A stretch of DNA of 35,582 nt from the NCBI GenBank assembly GCA_047628755.1, contig JBLHVV010000022.1:1-35582 (forward strand), in the 5' to 3' direction. The position numbers and the translations under genes are program-made. Below, one piece after another: positions 9,583 through 17,794 of this stretch. The notes below the pieces were generated by a model. That model worked only from the letters and a program-made list of their open reading frames with translations. It ran no database searches and had not been told where the DNA came from. The DNA is from Bermanella sp047628755. GTDB lineage: Bacteria > Pseudomonadota > Gammaproteobacteria > Pseudomonadales > Oceanobacteraceae. The first letter of the stretch is position 1; the number at the start of each line of letters is the position of its first letter.

Positions 9583-10368
9583 TCAGAACACATAAACAAC
9601 ACCAACACTTGTGGTGGTATCTGTATTTTCTTTATCCGCTTCAACTTCGCTATTATTAGTTATTATATAAGAAGCTTTTAAGCTTAACCCCCCCACTAAT
9701 TTGGCTGTTATAGCTGATTCTGATTTTGACTTTTCATTTGAATCATCTTCAACAGATACTTCTGTGCTTACGTCTTGATTAAATTTAGCATGAGCACTAA
9801 ATTTATATTCATAAGCAAGCGCAAGTCGAACCATAGCAGCTTCGTCGCTAATGCCCGCCTCTGTTTCATTAAACGAGTAACCTGGACCAACGCTGTATTC
9901 AAAGAATGATGAGCTATTGCCGAAGAGTCGATCTGAGTAACCTAACGCAACCGATCCCTGGTAGGTATAGCCGCTAAAACGATCATCTTCGTATGAGGTA
10001 AATATAAATAGGGCACTGTGCTTTTTATTTAACTTATAATCACCCTGGCCTGATATAAAGTATTTTTCAGCCGTTACCTCAGTGTCTTTAGCACCGCTGT
10101 CATCTTCTAGCTCGTCTTCTTTGTATAACGAATCCAGTAAGAATTTATTTTTCCAATTTTGTGTTTCTTGCTTGGCTAAAAGTTTAGCCTTATATGAAGA
10201 TGTCTTAGTATTACCCGTAGTTAGAATCACACCTAACTCAGTCTCCACATGCAAGCCGTTAACTGGAGCAGTCGATTTTTCTGCTGCGACCGGTTCTACT
10301 GCTTTAACATTGACAGAAGTAATTGATGTGACCAACAAGCTCAGTGCCACTGTTTTAATATGTATCAT
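9583..10368 (-). CDS. DUF481-family (YdiY-like) outer-membrane beta-barrel protein
   Basis: The 261-residue protein starts with a signal peptide of about 23 residues (hydrophobic core ALSLLVTSIT, ending near VKA). It continues with alternating polar and aromatic beta-strands and ends in the aromatic VVYVF, as expected for an outer-membrane barrel. The stretch TELGVILTTGNTKTSSYKAK near the mature N-terminus is the recognisable DUF481 pattern. The family's function is not settled; some members are induced by salt or acid. The protein is rich in acidic residues, common in marine outer-membrane proteins. It sits between rnpB and rsmI, where conserved gene order has no such gene, next to an MscS pseudogene. 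The ribosome-binding site is weak (AGAGAAAAATATA before ATG). Confidence 0.85.
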   Translation of the reverse strand: MIHIKTVALSLLVTSITSVNVKAVEPVAAEKSTAPVNGLHVETELGVILTTGNTKTSSYKAKLLAKQETQNWKNKFLLDSLYKEDELEDDSGAKDTEVTAEKYFISGQGDYKLNKKHSALFIFTSYEDDRFSGYTYQGSVALGYSDRLFGNSSSFFEYSVGPGYSFNETEAGISDEAAMVRLALAYEYKFSAHAKFNQDVSTEVSVEDDSNEKSKSESAITAKLVGGLSLKASYIITNNSEVEADKENTDTTTSVGVVYVF

Positions 10369-10382
10369 TATATTTTTCTCTA

Positions 10383-10638
10383 TTACTGATTTGTCTGATG
10401 GACATGCACATCCATTTAAGGATGCGGAATACCAATATTCTCTTTATCTAGGGCTTCTTTAATTTACTTATTAAGTTCAAATTGAACTGGCCAGTAGTCT
10501 GCAATTTTAACCCATGGGCGCACAGCAAAATTAACCGCCGAATCTCCTAAAGCAAAAACACCAGATGTATTTATTATCTGGTGAGGTTAAGATTGTTGAG
10601 AATATTTGAATTTCTTTCACACTGCCCGCTACTTTTAT
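10383..10638 (-). pseudogene. Remnant of an MscS-family mechanosensitive channel gene
   Basis: No open frame covers this gap, but minus-strand translation gives MscS pieces. The first, in one frame, contains KVAGSVKEIQIFSTIL (from 10635), matching the MscS beta-domain pattern VAGTVxxVQIFST. At about 10559-10570 the frame shifts and roughly 60 residues are missing. The second piece reads LGDSAVNFAVRPWVKIADYW, then IKEALDKENIGIPHP, then MDVHVHQTNQ, the classic MscS C-terminal end (xGIxxPxPQMDV). Two in-frame TAA stops interrupt it, at 10464-10466 and 10416-10418; each lies where the family often has Gln, consistent with CAA to TAA changes. The channel core and start are absent. It is therefore a dead gene, probably once complete between rsmI and the DUF481 gene. 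Confidence 0.85.
10559..10583. repeat. Inverted repeat at the deletion junction of the MscS remnant
   Basis: CACCAGAT and ATCTGGTG form a perfect 8-bp inverted repeat around a 9-base AT-rich loop. It sits at the point where the two MscS fragments change frame, so it may mark the deletion event, or serve as a weak hairpin downstream of rsmI. Confidence 0.55.
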
Positions 10639-10671
10639 AGCCGGCTCATTCTCTATTTTTGTTTAACTCCG

Positions 10672-11520
10672 TCAATCGGATTCATTTTTTTGCTCTAAAG
10701 CTAGCTGATATAGCTGATTTTTTTTAAAACCAGTATGTTTTGCTGCTAAGGCTGCCGCCTTGTTTAGCGGCAGCTCTTCAGACAAGAGCAGTGTCAAATT
10801 CAATGCTTCTTGCGATACCTCCATTTTTTTCTTCGAGAGTGCCCCGCGAATCATCACTACAAATTCACCGCGCTGCTGATTACTATCGGCTACCATAATA
10901 TCTACGATACTTTGTGCACTGCCCCGTAAAAAAGTTTCAAAAGTCTTAGTAAGCTCTCTACCTACTACTAATTCTTTGTCTTCACCTAACTCACTGACTA
11001 AATCTTTAAGGCTGTCTAGAATCCGATGCGGCGACTCGTAAACTACTAAAGTGCGCTCTTCACTTTTCATTGAGGCAAAATACTGCTTACGTCCAGATGT
11101 TTTTGGCGGTAAAAAACCATCAAAAATAAACCGATCAGTGGGCAACGCAGCAGCGCTTAATGCGGTAATAATGGCGCACGCGCCAGGTATCGGAACAACA
11201 TTAAATCCCCCCTCAGAAACCACTTTAGCCACATGAAAACCTGGATCGGCAATTAATGGCGTACCCGCATCGCTCACAAGCGCTACATTTAAACCTGACT
11301 TCAGTTTTTCGAGTATGGCGGTGGCTGCAAACGCCTCATTGTGATCATGAGCCGCCAATAATGGCTTTTGAATACCAAGGTGATTTAACAGTCGTTTAGT
11401 ATGGCGAGTGTCTTCTGCTGCAATAATGTCTACCATTTCGAGCACTTCTTTTGCTCGAACGGTGATATCAGCCAAATTTCCTATGGGTGTAGCCACCACA
11501 TAGAGCTGATTTTCTGCCAT
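10672..11520 (-). CDS. rsmI: 16S rRNA (cytidine-1402-2'-O)-methyltransferase RsmI
   Basis: RsmI 2'-O-methylates C1402 of 16S rRNA, the same nucleotide whose N4 is methylated by RsmH encoded nearby. The tetrapyrrole-methylase fold is recognised from LYVVATPIGNLADIT at the N-terminus, AEDTRHTKRLLNHLG, ALVSDAGTPLIADPG and FLPPKTSGR. The start is set at MAENQLYVV (ATG at 11518-11520), giving 282 residues; an upstream in-frame extension of 37 codons would run into the divergent lpoA gene. Only 40 bases separate the two start codons, so the rsmI and lpoA promoters must overlap each other or the coding regions. Confidence 0.96.
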   Translation of the reverse strand: MAENQLYVVATPIGNLADITVRAKEVLEMVDIIAAEDTRHTKRLLNHLGIQKPLLAAHDHNEAFAATAILEKLKSGLNVALVSDAGTPLIADPGFHVAKVVSEGGFNVVPIPGACAIITALSAAALPTDRFIFDGFLPPKTSGRKQYFASMKSEERTLVVYESPHRILDSLKDLVSELGEDKELVVGRELTKTFETFLRGSAQSIVDIMVADSNQQRGEFVVMIRGALSKKKMEVSQEALNLTLLLSEELPLNKAAALAAKHTGFKKNQLYQLALEQKNESD

Positions 11521-11560
11521 AATGCTCTGCCTTATTAACTTATCTAGATTAAAGTGGATT

Positions 11561-13360
11561 ATGTTGAATTTTCGCTTCGCTGTCTTTTTTATCTTTGTTT
11601 TATTGCTAGCCGCTTGCTCTAGCTCGCCCAAACAATCTCAGTCGGTGACTAAAATACCGCAAGAAGTTGCCATTTTAAGCCAGGTAGATGGTTTTTTAAT
11701 CGAGCAACGGTATCTCGATGCTCAAAATGCCTTAGCAGAAATAGATGTTTACAGTCTGAGCCAGATAGAAAGAATAAAATTTTATTGGTTAAGTGCCAAT
11801 CTTGCTGTGTCTTTGGGTCGTGGCACTGACGCCATCACCGCATTAAATGCGGTGTCACCAGGCGAGTTTTCTCAATTGGGTAATATCGATCCCTACGGAC
11901 CAGGATTTTTAAGAGCGTCAGCTCTTCACTTGCAGGGACAATATATTGCCAGCGCCAGAGAGAGAATGTTTTTATCGGGAGTTTTAACCGATGATTTGTA
12001 TGATCAAAATCATCAAGCCATCTGGAATAGCCTGCTGCAAGCTAACGATATAGAAACTACTAATTTGTCCCAAAACACCAGTACCTCGCTTTTTAAAGGC
12101 TGGCTGGACCTAGTACTGATCATTAAACGTAATCAAATTGATATAGATAAACAGCTAAGCCAACTGCGCCTTTGGCAAGCTACATACAAAAGCCATCCGG
12201 CCGCTAAAAACCTGCCAGGAGACTTAGACTTACTGGAAGACTTTGTTGAGAATAAGGCTAAATACATCGCCATTATATTGCCGCTTAGCGGCAAACTGGG
12301 AGTTACCGGCACAGCCGTTAGAGACGGTATTATGGCCGCTTACTATCAAGCCAAGGCAGCAGGCGCTGCTGTACCCGAGATTAGGATTTACGATACAGCG
12401 CAAACAAGTGACTTTTGGAGTCTTTACCAGCAGGCGATAGCAGATGGTAACGAACTGGTCATTGGACCGCTCTCTAAACAATCGGTCTCTAGGCTCCAAC
12501 AAGAGAAAAGATTGCCTGTTCCCACATTAGCTCTTAACTATGGCATTCGAGATGCAACTGAAAACCCTGACCTATTGTTTCAATTTGGCTTAGCGGTTGA
12601 AGATGAAGCTGACCTGGCGGCTTCTTATGCACGACAACAAGGCTATCAAAATGGCATTGCTCTCATCCCGACAGGCGCTTGGGGCGAACGGGTCTTTAAT
12701 CGCTTCAGTGAAACATGGCAAGCTCAAGGTGGTCGCTTGATCGAGGCTCAATTTTTTAGCGGTAAAAGTGACTACAACAAGGTGATAAGTAAGCTGTTTG
12801 CAATTGATGACAGTGAGCGCCGGGCCAGAAAGTTACGTAAGCAACTGGGCACTCGCATTGAGTTTCAGGCTCGCCGTCGAGACGATATTGACTTTGTATT
12901 TGTGGCGGCTCGACCTGAGCAAGCCAGACAAATTAAACCAACTCTTGCGTTTAACTTTGCTAAAGACATTCCAATGATTGCCACTAGCCAAATTTATTCT
13001 GGAAAGCCGTCAAAAGTAAAAGACCGCGATCTAAACAATGTCGTGTTCTGCGACATTCCTTGGGTACTAGAAAATAGTCCATTAAAACGCCAAATTCATA
13101 CACTATGGCCTAAATCTAAGGGTGGCCTAGATCGGCTTTACGCATTAGGTATAGATTCATTTCAGTTATTTCCACGACTGGGTCAAATAAAGGTGTTAAA
13201 AAATAGCAGTATGCGTGGTCAAACGGGTCAATTGTCCATGGATCGTCATGGACAAATTGTCCGTTCATTGCCTTTTGCTGTTTTCGAAAAAGGCTTAGCG
13301 AAAAAAACACAGGGATATGTGATTAATGCTAAAAACCAACAAGGAAGTGAAAAGTACTAG
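11561..13360 (+). CDS. lpoA: Penicillin-binding protein activator LpoA (LppC)
   Basis: LpoA is an outer-membrane lipoprotein that reaches through the periplasm to stimulate PBP1A. The start at ATG 11561 gives a 599-residue protein with a lipoprotein signal peptide: hydrophobic residues 7-16 and lipobox LLAAC with Cys19. The N-terminal half (about 30-230) is helical and repeat-like. The C-terminal half, from about 238 (KYIAIILPLSGKLGVTGTAV), is the periplasmic-binding-protein type I fold. The rsmI-lpoA-yraN-diaA neighbourhood is conserved across gammaproteobacteria. The gene overlaps yraN by 35 bases. Confidence 0.94.
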   Translation: MLNFRFAVFFIFVLLLAACSSSPKQSQSVTKIPQEVAILSQVDGFLIEQRYLDAQNALAEIDVYSLSQIERIKFYWLSANLAVSLGRGTDAITALNAVSPGEFSQLGNIDPYGPGFLRASALHLQGQYIASARERMFLSGVLTDDLYDQNHQAIWNSLLQANDIETTNLSQNTSTSLFKGWLDLVLIIKRNQIDIDKQLSQLRLWQATYKSHPAAKNLPGDLDLLEDFVENKAKYIAIILPLSGKLGVTGTAVRDGIMAAYYQAKAAGAAVPEIRIYDTAQTSDFWSLYQQAIADGNELVIGPLSKQSVSRLQQEKRLPVPTLALNYGIRDATENPDLLFQFGLAVEDEADLAASYARQQGYQNGIALIPTGAWGERVFNRFSETWQAQGGRLIEAQFFSGKSDYNKVISKLFAIDDSERRARKLRKQLGTRIEFQARRRDDIDFVFVAARPEQARQIKPTLAFNFAKDIPMIATSQIYSGKPSKVKDRDLNNVVFCDIPWVLENSPLKRQIHTLWPKSKGGLDRLYALGIDSFQLFPRLGQIKVLKNSSMRGQTGQLSMDRHGQIVRSLPFAVFEKGLAKKTQGYVINAKNQQGSEKY

Positions 13361-13703
13361 AGTTGACGGGCAATTTTTTGAAGATAAAGCCTGCGCTTTT
13401 TTACAACAAAAGGGCTTGACCTTAAGTGAACGGAACGTCAACTTCCCTACCGGTGAAATTGACCTAATCATGCTTGATGGGCCTCAACTGGTGTTTGTTG
13501 AGGTACGTTTTAGGCATAACAATGAATTTGGTGGCGCTGCCGCCAGTATTGATAATAGAAAGCAAAAAAAACTCATTAAAACTGCCCAACTCTATCTACA
13601 AAAAAAGTTTGGCAGTCGCCCTCCCAGCTGTCGCTTTGATGTAATAGCCATAAACGGCGATAAAAAAAAATTTAATGTGAACTGGATTAAGAATGCCATC
13701 TAG
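13326..13703 (+). CDS. yraN: UPF0102 family protein YraN
   Basis: This small protein of 125 residues belongs to the UPF0102/YraN family, which has an endonuclease-like (PD-(D/E)XK-type) fold but no firmly known role. The signature residues are visible: the FFEDKACAFL helix, NVNFPTGEIDLIM and FVEVRFRHN, where E, D and ExR would be the nuclease-type residues. The start at 13326 lies inside the end of lpoA in another frame, preceded by AGGGA ten bases upstream. A GTG eight codons in is possible but has poorer spacing. Confidence 0.92.
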   Translation: MLKTNKEVKSTRVDGQFFEDKACAFLQQKGLTLSERNVNFPTGEIDLIMLDGPQLVFVEVRFRHNNEFGGAAASIDNRKQKKLIKTAQLYLQKKFGSRPPSCRFDVIAINGDKKKFNVNWIKNAI

Positions 13704-13753
13704 CGTTTAAGGCCCAGTCTAGGTATGCTTTAAAAAAATAAAGAGACGGCTGT

Positions 13754-14347
13754 ATGCATTTTCAAGAAAGAATTAAATCACATTTTCAAGCCAGCATAGA
13801 AACCAAGCAGCAAGCGACTGAAGTCCTTGCACCTGTTATTGAGCAGGCAAGCGAAAGCATGGTAAATTCCCTTCTAAGTGGCGGCAAAATTCTTACCTGC
13901 GGTAATGGCGGCAGTGCTGGTGATGCACAACATTTTTCATCTGAACTATTAAATCGATTTGAACGTGAACGCCCCAGTCTTCCTGCTATAGCATTAACCA
14001 CAGACAGCTCTACTATTACCTCTATTGCTAACGACTACAGCTACAATGAGATCTTTTCTAAGCAAATACGGGCTCTAGGTAATGCAGGTGACGTGTTGTT
14101 TGCAATTTCAACTAGCGGCAATAGTGCGAACGTGGTTCAAGCCATTCAAGCGGCTCACGACCGTGAAATGCGCGTTGTGGCCTTAACTGGCAGGAACGGT
14201 GGGGACATGGCGTCTTTACTTTTGCCTGAAGACATCGAAATTCGTGTGCCAGCCACTTCAACAGCCCGTATACAAGAAGTGCATTTACTGGTAATTCACT
14301 GCTTATGTGACTTAATTGACTGGCAGTTATTTGGTCCAATAGATTAA
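13754..14347 (+). CDS. diaA: DnaA initiator-associating protein DiaA (SIS domain; GmhA-like)
   Basis: The 197-residue protein is a single SIS domain with phosphosugar-binding motifs CGNGGSAGDAQHF (about 49-61) and STSGNSANV (119-127). By sequence alone it could be the sedoheptulose-7-phosphate isomerase GmhA or DiaA, which tetramerises and helps DnaA load at oriC. The place right after yraN is that of diaA in E. coli and of the equivalent gene in Pseudomonas, so DiaA is preferred. It is followed by a strong terminator. Confidence 0.85.
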   Translation: MHFQERIKSHFQASIETKQQATEVLAPVIEQASESMVNSLLSGGKILTCGNGGSAGDAQHFSSELLNRFERERPSLPAIALTTDSSTITSIANDYSYNEIFSKQIRALGNAGDVLFAISTSGNSANVVQAIQAAHDREMRVVALTGRNGGDMASLLLPEDIEIRVPATSTARIQEVHLLVIHCLCDLIDWQLFGPID

Positions 14348-14405
14348 AGCTTGGTTAGTGTCTAATCAATCAGACCTAAAAGCTCAAGTATCACTTTATC
14401 CAGCC

Positions 14406-14437
14406 AAAAAAAAACAGAGCCTAGGCTCTGTTTTTTT
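14406..14437. terminator. Bidirectional intrinsic terminator between diaA and sspB
   Basis: A perfect ACAGAGCC/GGCTCTGT stem is flanked by a run of A on the left and seven T on the right. It can stop lpoA-yraN-diaA transcription on the plus strand and sspA-sspB transcription on the minus strand. The rest of the gap between the two genes shows nothing else. Confidence 0.9.
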
Positions 14438-14477
14438 GTGCTTTACACTTACAACTGAACTATGTGACAACCGATCT

Positions 14478-14909
14478 TTATTTAACAACTGTCAGAGAAG
14501 GCCGGTTAATAGACGTAACCTTAGATCCAAAAGAGGCTTTAGGTACTTCTTTAAGCGCTTGCTTTGGTGGTGGCGGAGGTGTTGAAGGATCAGGGGCGCC
14601 AGCCTCGTTACCAAATACCATTCCTTCACCGTTTTCTTTAGCATAAATTGCCAGTACAGCCACAATAGGTACATATACATTTTGCGTAACACCGGCAAAA
14701 CGTGCATTGAAGCTCACTGCATCGTTGCCAATTGACAAATCACGAACCGCGCCAGTACTCAGGTTTAAAACTATCTGCCCATCATCTACATGCTCCATAG
14801 GAACCTGAACACCAAGAATATTGGCATCAACTAAGACATACGGAGTAAAATCATTATCTAAGATCCACTCATGAAGTCCACGCATTAAGTATGGGCGAGA
14901 TGGATTCAT
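14478..14909 (-). CDS. sspB: ClpXP protease specificity-enhancing factor SspB
   Basis: SspB tethers ssrA-tagged proteins to ClpXP. The 143-residue protein has the folded substrate-binding domain at about 1-105 (MNPSRPYLMRGLHEWILDN, with later IYAKENGEGM). A flexible Pro-rich linker follows (STPPPPPKQ), and the conserved C-terminal ClpX-binding tail ends RPSLTVVK. Its ATG overlaps the sspA stop by four bases. The pair sspA-sspB is a standard operon. Confidence 0.95.
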   Translation of the reverse strand: MNPSRPYLMRGLHEWILDNDFTPYVLVDANILGVQVPMEHVDDGQIVLNLSTGAVRDLSIGNDAVSFNARFAGVTQNVYVPIVAVLAIYAKENGEGMVFGNEAGAPDPSTPPPPPKQALKEVPKASFGSKVTSINRPSLTVVK

Positions 14910-15535
14910 TCGTGAATTTCTCGCTCTGCTTCAGACAAACTGGCTTGGAAAGATTCACGTTCAAACAAACGCTCCATATATTCATGAAGATCTTTAGTTT
15001 GTTTTTCAGGCAATTCGATTCCTAACATCGGCAAACGCCATAGTAATGGAGCAGTAAGACAATCTACAATGCTGTACTCATCATTCATAAAGTACGGCTT
15101 TTCACCAAAAATAGGCGAAGTACTGATTAAGCTTTCACGTAACTCTTTACGAGCTGCTATCACTGCGTCGTCATCTTTATTAGCAAGAATAATATCAGCT
15201 AATGTGCACCAGTCCCTTTGAATGCGGTATAACCATAAACGGCTTTCAGCACGGGCAACCGGGTAAACAGGTAATAATGGAGGATGCGGGAAACGCTCGT
15301 CCAAATATTCCATCATAATACCTGGTTCGTACAAAACTAATTCACGGTCAATTAGTGTTGGTACAGTGTTATAAGGATTTAAAGACGCTAAATCTTCAGG
15401 TGGATTGTTTGGGTCTATATCATGAATCTCAACCGCTACGCCTTTTTCAGCAAGAACGATGCGTACGCGATGACAATAATGATCGATGCCATCCGAAAAA
15501 AATGTCATGGAAGAGCGCTTGGCGACTACACCCAT
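14906..15535 (-). CDS. sspA: Stringent starvation protein A SspA
   Basis: SspA is a glutathione-S-transferase-fold protein that binds RNA polymerase with sigma-70 and alters transcription under starvation and acid stress. The start at ATG 15533-15535 gives 209 residues beginning MGVVAKRSSMTFFSDG, in line with the family, with GAGGA well placed upstream. The thioredoxin-like half carries NPYNTVPTLIDRELVLYE. The surface motif ERFPHPPLLPVYPVARAES is the strongly conserved SspA signature. A TATACAAT -10-like box lies about 40 bases before the start, without a convincing -35. Confidence 0.96.
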   Translation of the reverse strand: MGVVAKRSSMTFFSDGIDHYCHRVRIVLAEKGVAVEIHDIDPNNPPEDLASLNPYNTVPTLIDRELVLYEPGIMMEYLDERFPHPPLLPVYPVARAESRLWLYRIQRDWCTLADIILANKDDDAVIAARKELRESLISTSPIFGEKPYFMNDEYSIVDCLTAPLLWRLPMLGIELPEKQTKDLHEYMERLFERESFQASLSEAEREIHE

Positions 15536-15730
15536 AAAGGTTGTCCTCAAAAAAAGTAAAAAAACTCGATCGACGATTGTATACCAAATCGCAGGTTTTG
15601 TGGGATTTAAATGATGAAAGTACTCCAGCTACTTGTAAATTTAAAGATATAGCAGCTCGCATCAGCATAAAGCGTGTAATTGGCTCATAAAAAATGAACA
15701 ACATGCAATACGATATAGAACCTTCAGGCA

Positions 15731-15766
15731 AAAAAAAGCCTCAAATAGATTAATAATTGAGGCTTT
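15731..15766 (-). terminator. Intrinsic terminator after petABC
   Basis: On the minus strand AAAGCCTCAA pairs with TTGAGGCTTT across an AT-rich loop of about 11 bases, followed by a run of eight T. It lies about 30 bases after the petC stop and insulates the bc1 operon from sspA-sspB. Confidence 0.88.
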
Positions 15767-15797
15767 CTAACATTTGATCTTAAGGCTAATTCAGCAC

Positions 15798-16553
15798 TTA
15801 ATGAATGTCTCTCCAAAACTCGCGATTCAGGTAATACACCGGAACAAACAAGATTAACAAGAACAATAGTACCCAGTATCCAATGCGCTGACGCTCAAGA
15901 GCGATAGGCTCAGCCATGTACACTAAGAAATTAGTCAAATCTGCAATCGCAACATCGAATTCTTTCTCGTCTAACTGGCCCTTCTCTTCAATAAACAGGA
16001 CACCGTCTTGCTCTTCGTAAATATTTTTACCCGTTAACGGATCAAAACCTACCGCTACAGGGGCCCTACCTATAACTTGCTTACCTTGAAGGCCTTCAAG
16101 TACATGGGGCATACCAACATCTTTATATACTAAGTTGTTAACACCATAGGGGCGACTTGGATCTTCATAGAAACTACGAAGATAAGTGTAAACCCAATCA
16201 GCGCCGCGAACACGAGTAACCAATGTCAAATCTGGAGGACTAGCACCAAACCATTTTTTAGAGTCTTCGTTGCGCATTGCGATTTCCATCAGACTACCAA
16301 TACTAGTCTCAGCAAAGATTAGATTGTCTTGCATTAAATCTTCAGGAATCCCCAAGTCACGGGCAACTCGGTTATAGCGTGCAAACTTAGTGCTGTGACA
16401 ACCCATGCAATGGTTAGCAAAGTTTTTTGCTCCACGCTGCAAAGAGGCCTGATCATGGAGATCAACTTTCATATCATCAAGAGGCACGCTAGGACCAGCT
16501 GCAAAAGCAAAAACTGGCATAATGGCAAAAATAATTGCAATTAAATATTTCAT
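15798..16553 (-). CDS. petC: Ubiquinol-cytochrome c reductase, cytochrome c1 subunit
   Basis: Cytochrome c1 passes electrons from the Rieske protein to soluble or membrane cytochrome c. The 251-residue protein has a signal peptide (1-18, ending AFA), the heme c motif CMGCH (49-53), and a likely Met ligand further on. One C-terminal membrane anchor (about 223-243, YWVLLFLLILFVPVYYL) holds it in the inner membrane. The start overlaps the petB stop as TAATG. It is the last gene of petABC and is followed by a strong terminator. Confidence 0.97.
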   Translation of the reverse strand: MKYLIAIIFAIMPVFAFAAGPSVPLDDMKVDLHDQASLQRGAKNFANHCMGCHSTKFARYNRVARDLGIPEDLMQDNLIFAETSIGSLMEIAMRNEDSKKWFGASPPDLTLVTRVRGADWVYTYLRSFYEDPSRPYGVNNLVYKDVGMPHVLEGLQGKQVIGRAPVAVGFDPLTGKNIYEEQDGVLFIEEKGQLDEKEFDVAIADLTNFLVYMAEPIALERQRIGYWVLLFLLILFVPVYYLNREFWRDIH

Positions 16554-17794
16554 TAGCCTGTCACCCTATCTGGTACCGGTTTAGTTTTCTCGTTGGCTGA
16601 GATATATGGCAATGTAAAAAACCATAAGAAATATACTAGTGTGCCCACTTGACCCAGTATCTGGTAAAGACCAGAAGCAGGCTTAGTGCCTAACCAAGTT
16701 AACAACACAAAGAATAAAGCGAATACAACCAAGTTAATACGAGAAATTAATCCCTTATAACGCCAAGACCTAACAGGACTACGATCTAACCAAGGGAGGA
16801 CAAATAGAACAGCTATTGCACCGCCCATGGCTATTACACCACCAAGCTGTGAACTAATAGGACCTATATCAAATGTCACCGCACGTAAAATGGTATAAAA
16901 AGCACCAAAATACCATACAGGGGCAATATGAGCGGGGGTCTTCAAGCCGTTAGCTTCTTCAAAGTTAGCGTATTCAAGCATGTAGCCGTTGCCTTCTGGG
17001 AAGAAAAATAATACAAACGAGAATACAAACAAGAACACCACAATACCTACCAAGTCATGCACGGTGTAATAAGGGTGAAAAGGAATACCATCTAGAGGTG
17101 CACCGTTCTCATCTTTATATTTTTTAATGTCTACGCCATCTGGATTATTAGAACCTACTTCATGTAACGCTAATATATGCAGAAAAACCAAGGCTACAAT
17201 CACTAGCGGCAATGCAATAACGTGTAATGCGAAGAATCGGTTTAGTGTAATTCCTGATAGCAAGAAGTCACCACGGACCCACTCAACTAGGTCTGGACCA
17301 ATAATTGGTAATGTACCAAAGATAGACAGGATGACCTGTGCACCCCAATAAGACATTTGACCCCAAGGCAATACGTAACCCATGAACGCTTCGGCCATTA
17401 ACATTAAGTAAATTGCCATACCGAAGATCCAAATGAGTTCACGAGGCTTTTGATATGAACCGTACATTAGGCCGCGGAACATGTGCATGTAAATAACAAG
17501 AAAGAAAAACGAAGCACCGGTAGAGTGCATATAGCGAATTAACCAACCCATCTCTACATCACGCATTATATATTCAACAGAAGCAAACGCGCCTTCCGCT
17601 GTAGGCGTGTAAGACATTGTTAACCAAACACCCGTCAGGATCTGGTTAGCCAACATCAGCATTGCAAAAACGCCGAAGAAGTACCAAAAATTAAGATTCT
17701 TAGGGGCATAATACTTAGACATATGCTTTTCGAAAGCAGCGGTTACTGGCAGGCGATCGTTAATCCAACCCATTAAACCTTTTTTATCACTCAT
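16553..17794 (-). CDS. petB: Ubiquinol-cytochrome c reductase, cytochrome b subunit
   Basis: This is the quinol-oxidising membrane core of the bc1 complex. The 413-residue protein has about eight or nine membrane helices. Histidines for the two b hemes are in the expected places: RYMHSTGASFFFLVIYMHMF in helix B and FALHVIALPLVIVALVFLHI in helix D. The Qo-site sequence PEGNGYMLEY is near residue 265; in many homologues this is the PEWY loop, here PEGNGYML. It overlaps both neighbours by one base (TAATG junctions), so the three subunits are probably translated in a coupled way. Confidence 0.97.
   Translation of the reverse strand: MSDKKGLMGWINDRLPVTAAFEKHMSKYYAPKNLNFWYFFGVFAMLMLANQILTGVWLTMSYTPTAEGAFASVEYIMRDVEMGWLIRYMHSTGASFFFLVIYMHMFRGLMYGSYQKPRELIWIFGMAIYLMLMAEAFMGYVLPWGQMSYWGAQVILSIFGTLPIIGPDLVEWVRGDFLLSGITLNRFFALHVIALPLVIVALVFLHILALHEVGSNNPDGVDIKKYKDENGAPLDGIPFHPYYTVHDLVGIVVFLFVFSFVLFFFPEGNGYMLEYANFEEANGLKTPAHIAPVWYFGAFYTILRAVTFDIGPISSQLGGVIAMGGAIAVLFVLPWLDRSPVRSWRYKGLISRINLVVFALFFVLLTWLGTKPASGLYQILGQVGTLVYFLWFFTLPYISANEKTKPVPDRVTG

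Noticed and set aside
10383..10638. The MscS remnant as a functional gene using TAA as glutamine
   Set aside because: Both premature stops sit at probable glutamine positions, which is striking, but a frameshift, a 60-residue loss and the absence of a start and channel domain make it a pseudogene, and TAA is an ordinary stop for other genes here.
14358..14646. Two short plus-strand frames after diaA
   Set aside because: They cover the terminator and the antisense of the sspB linker and C-terminus; composition follows sspB.
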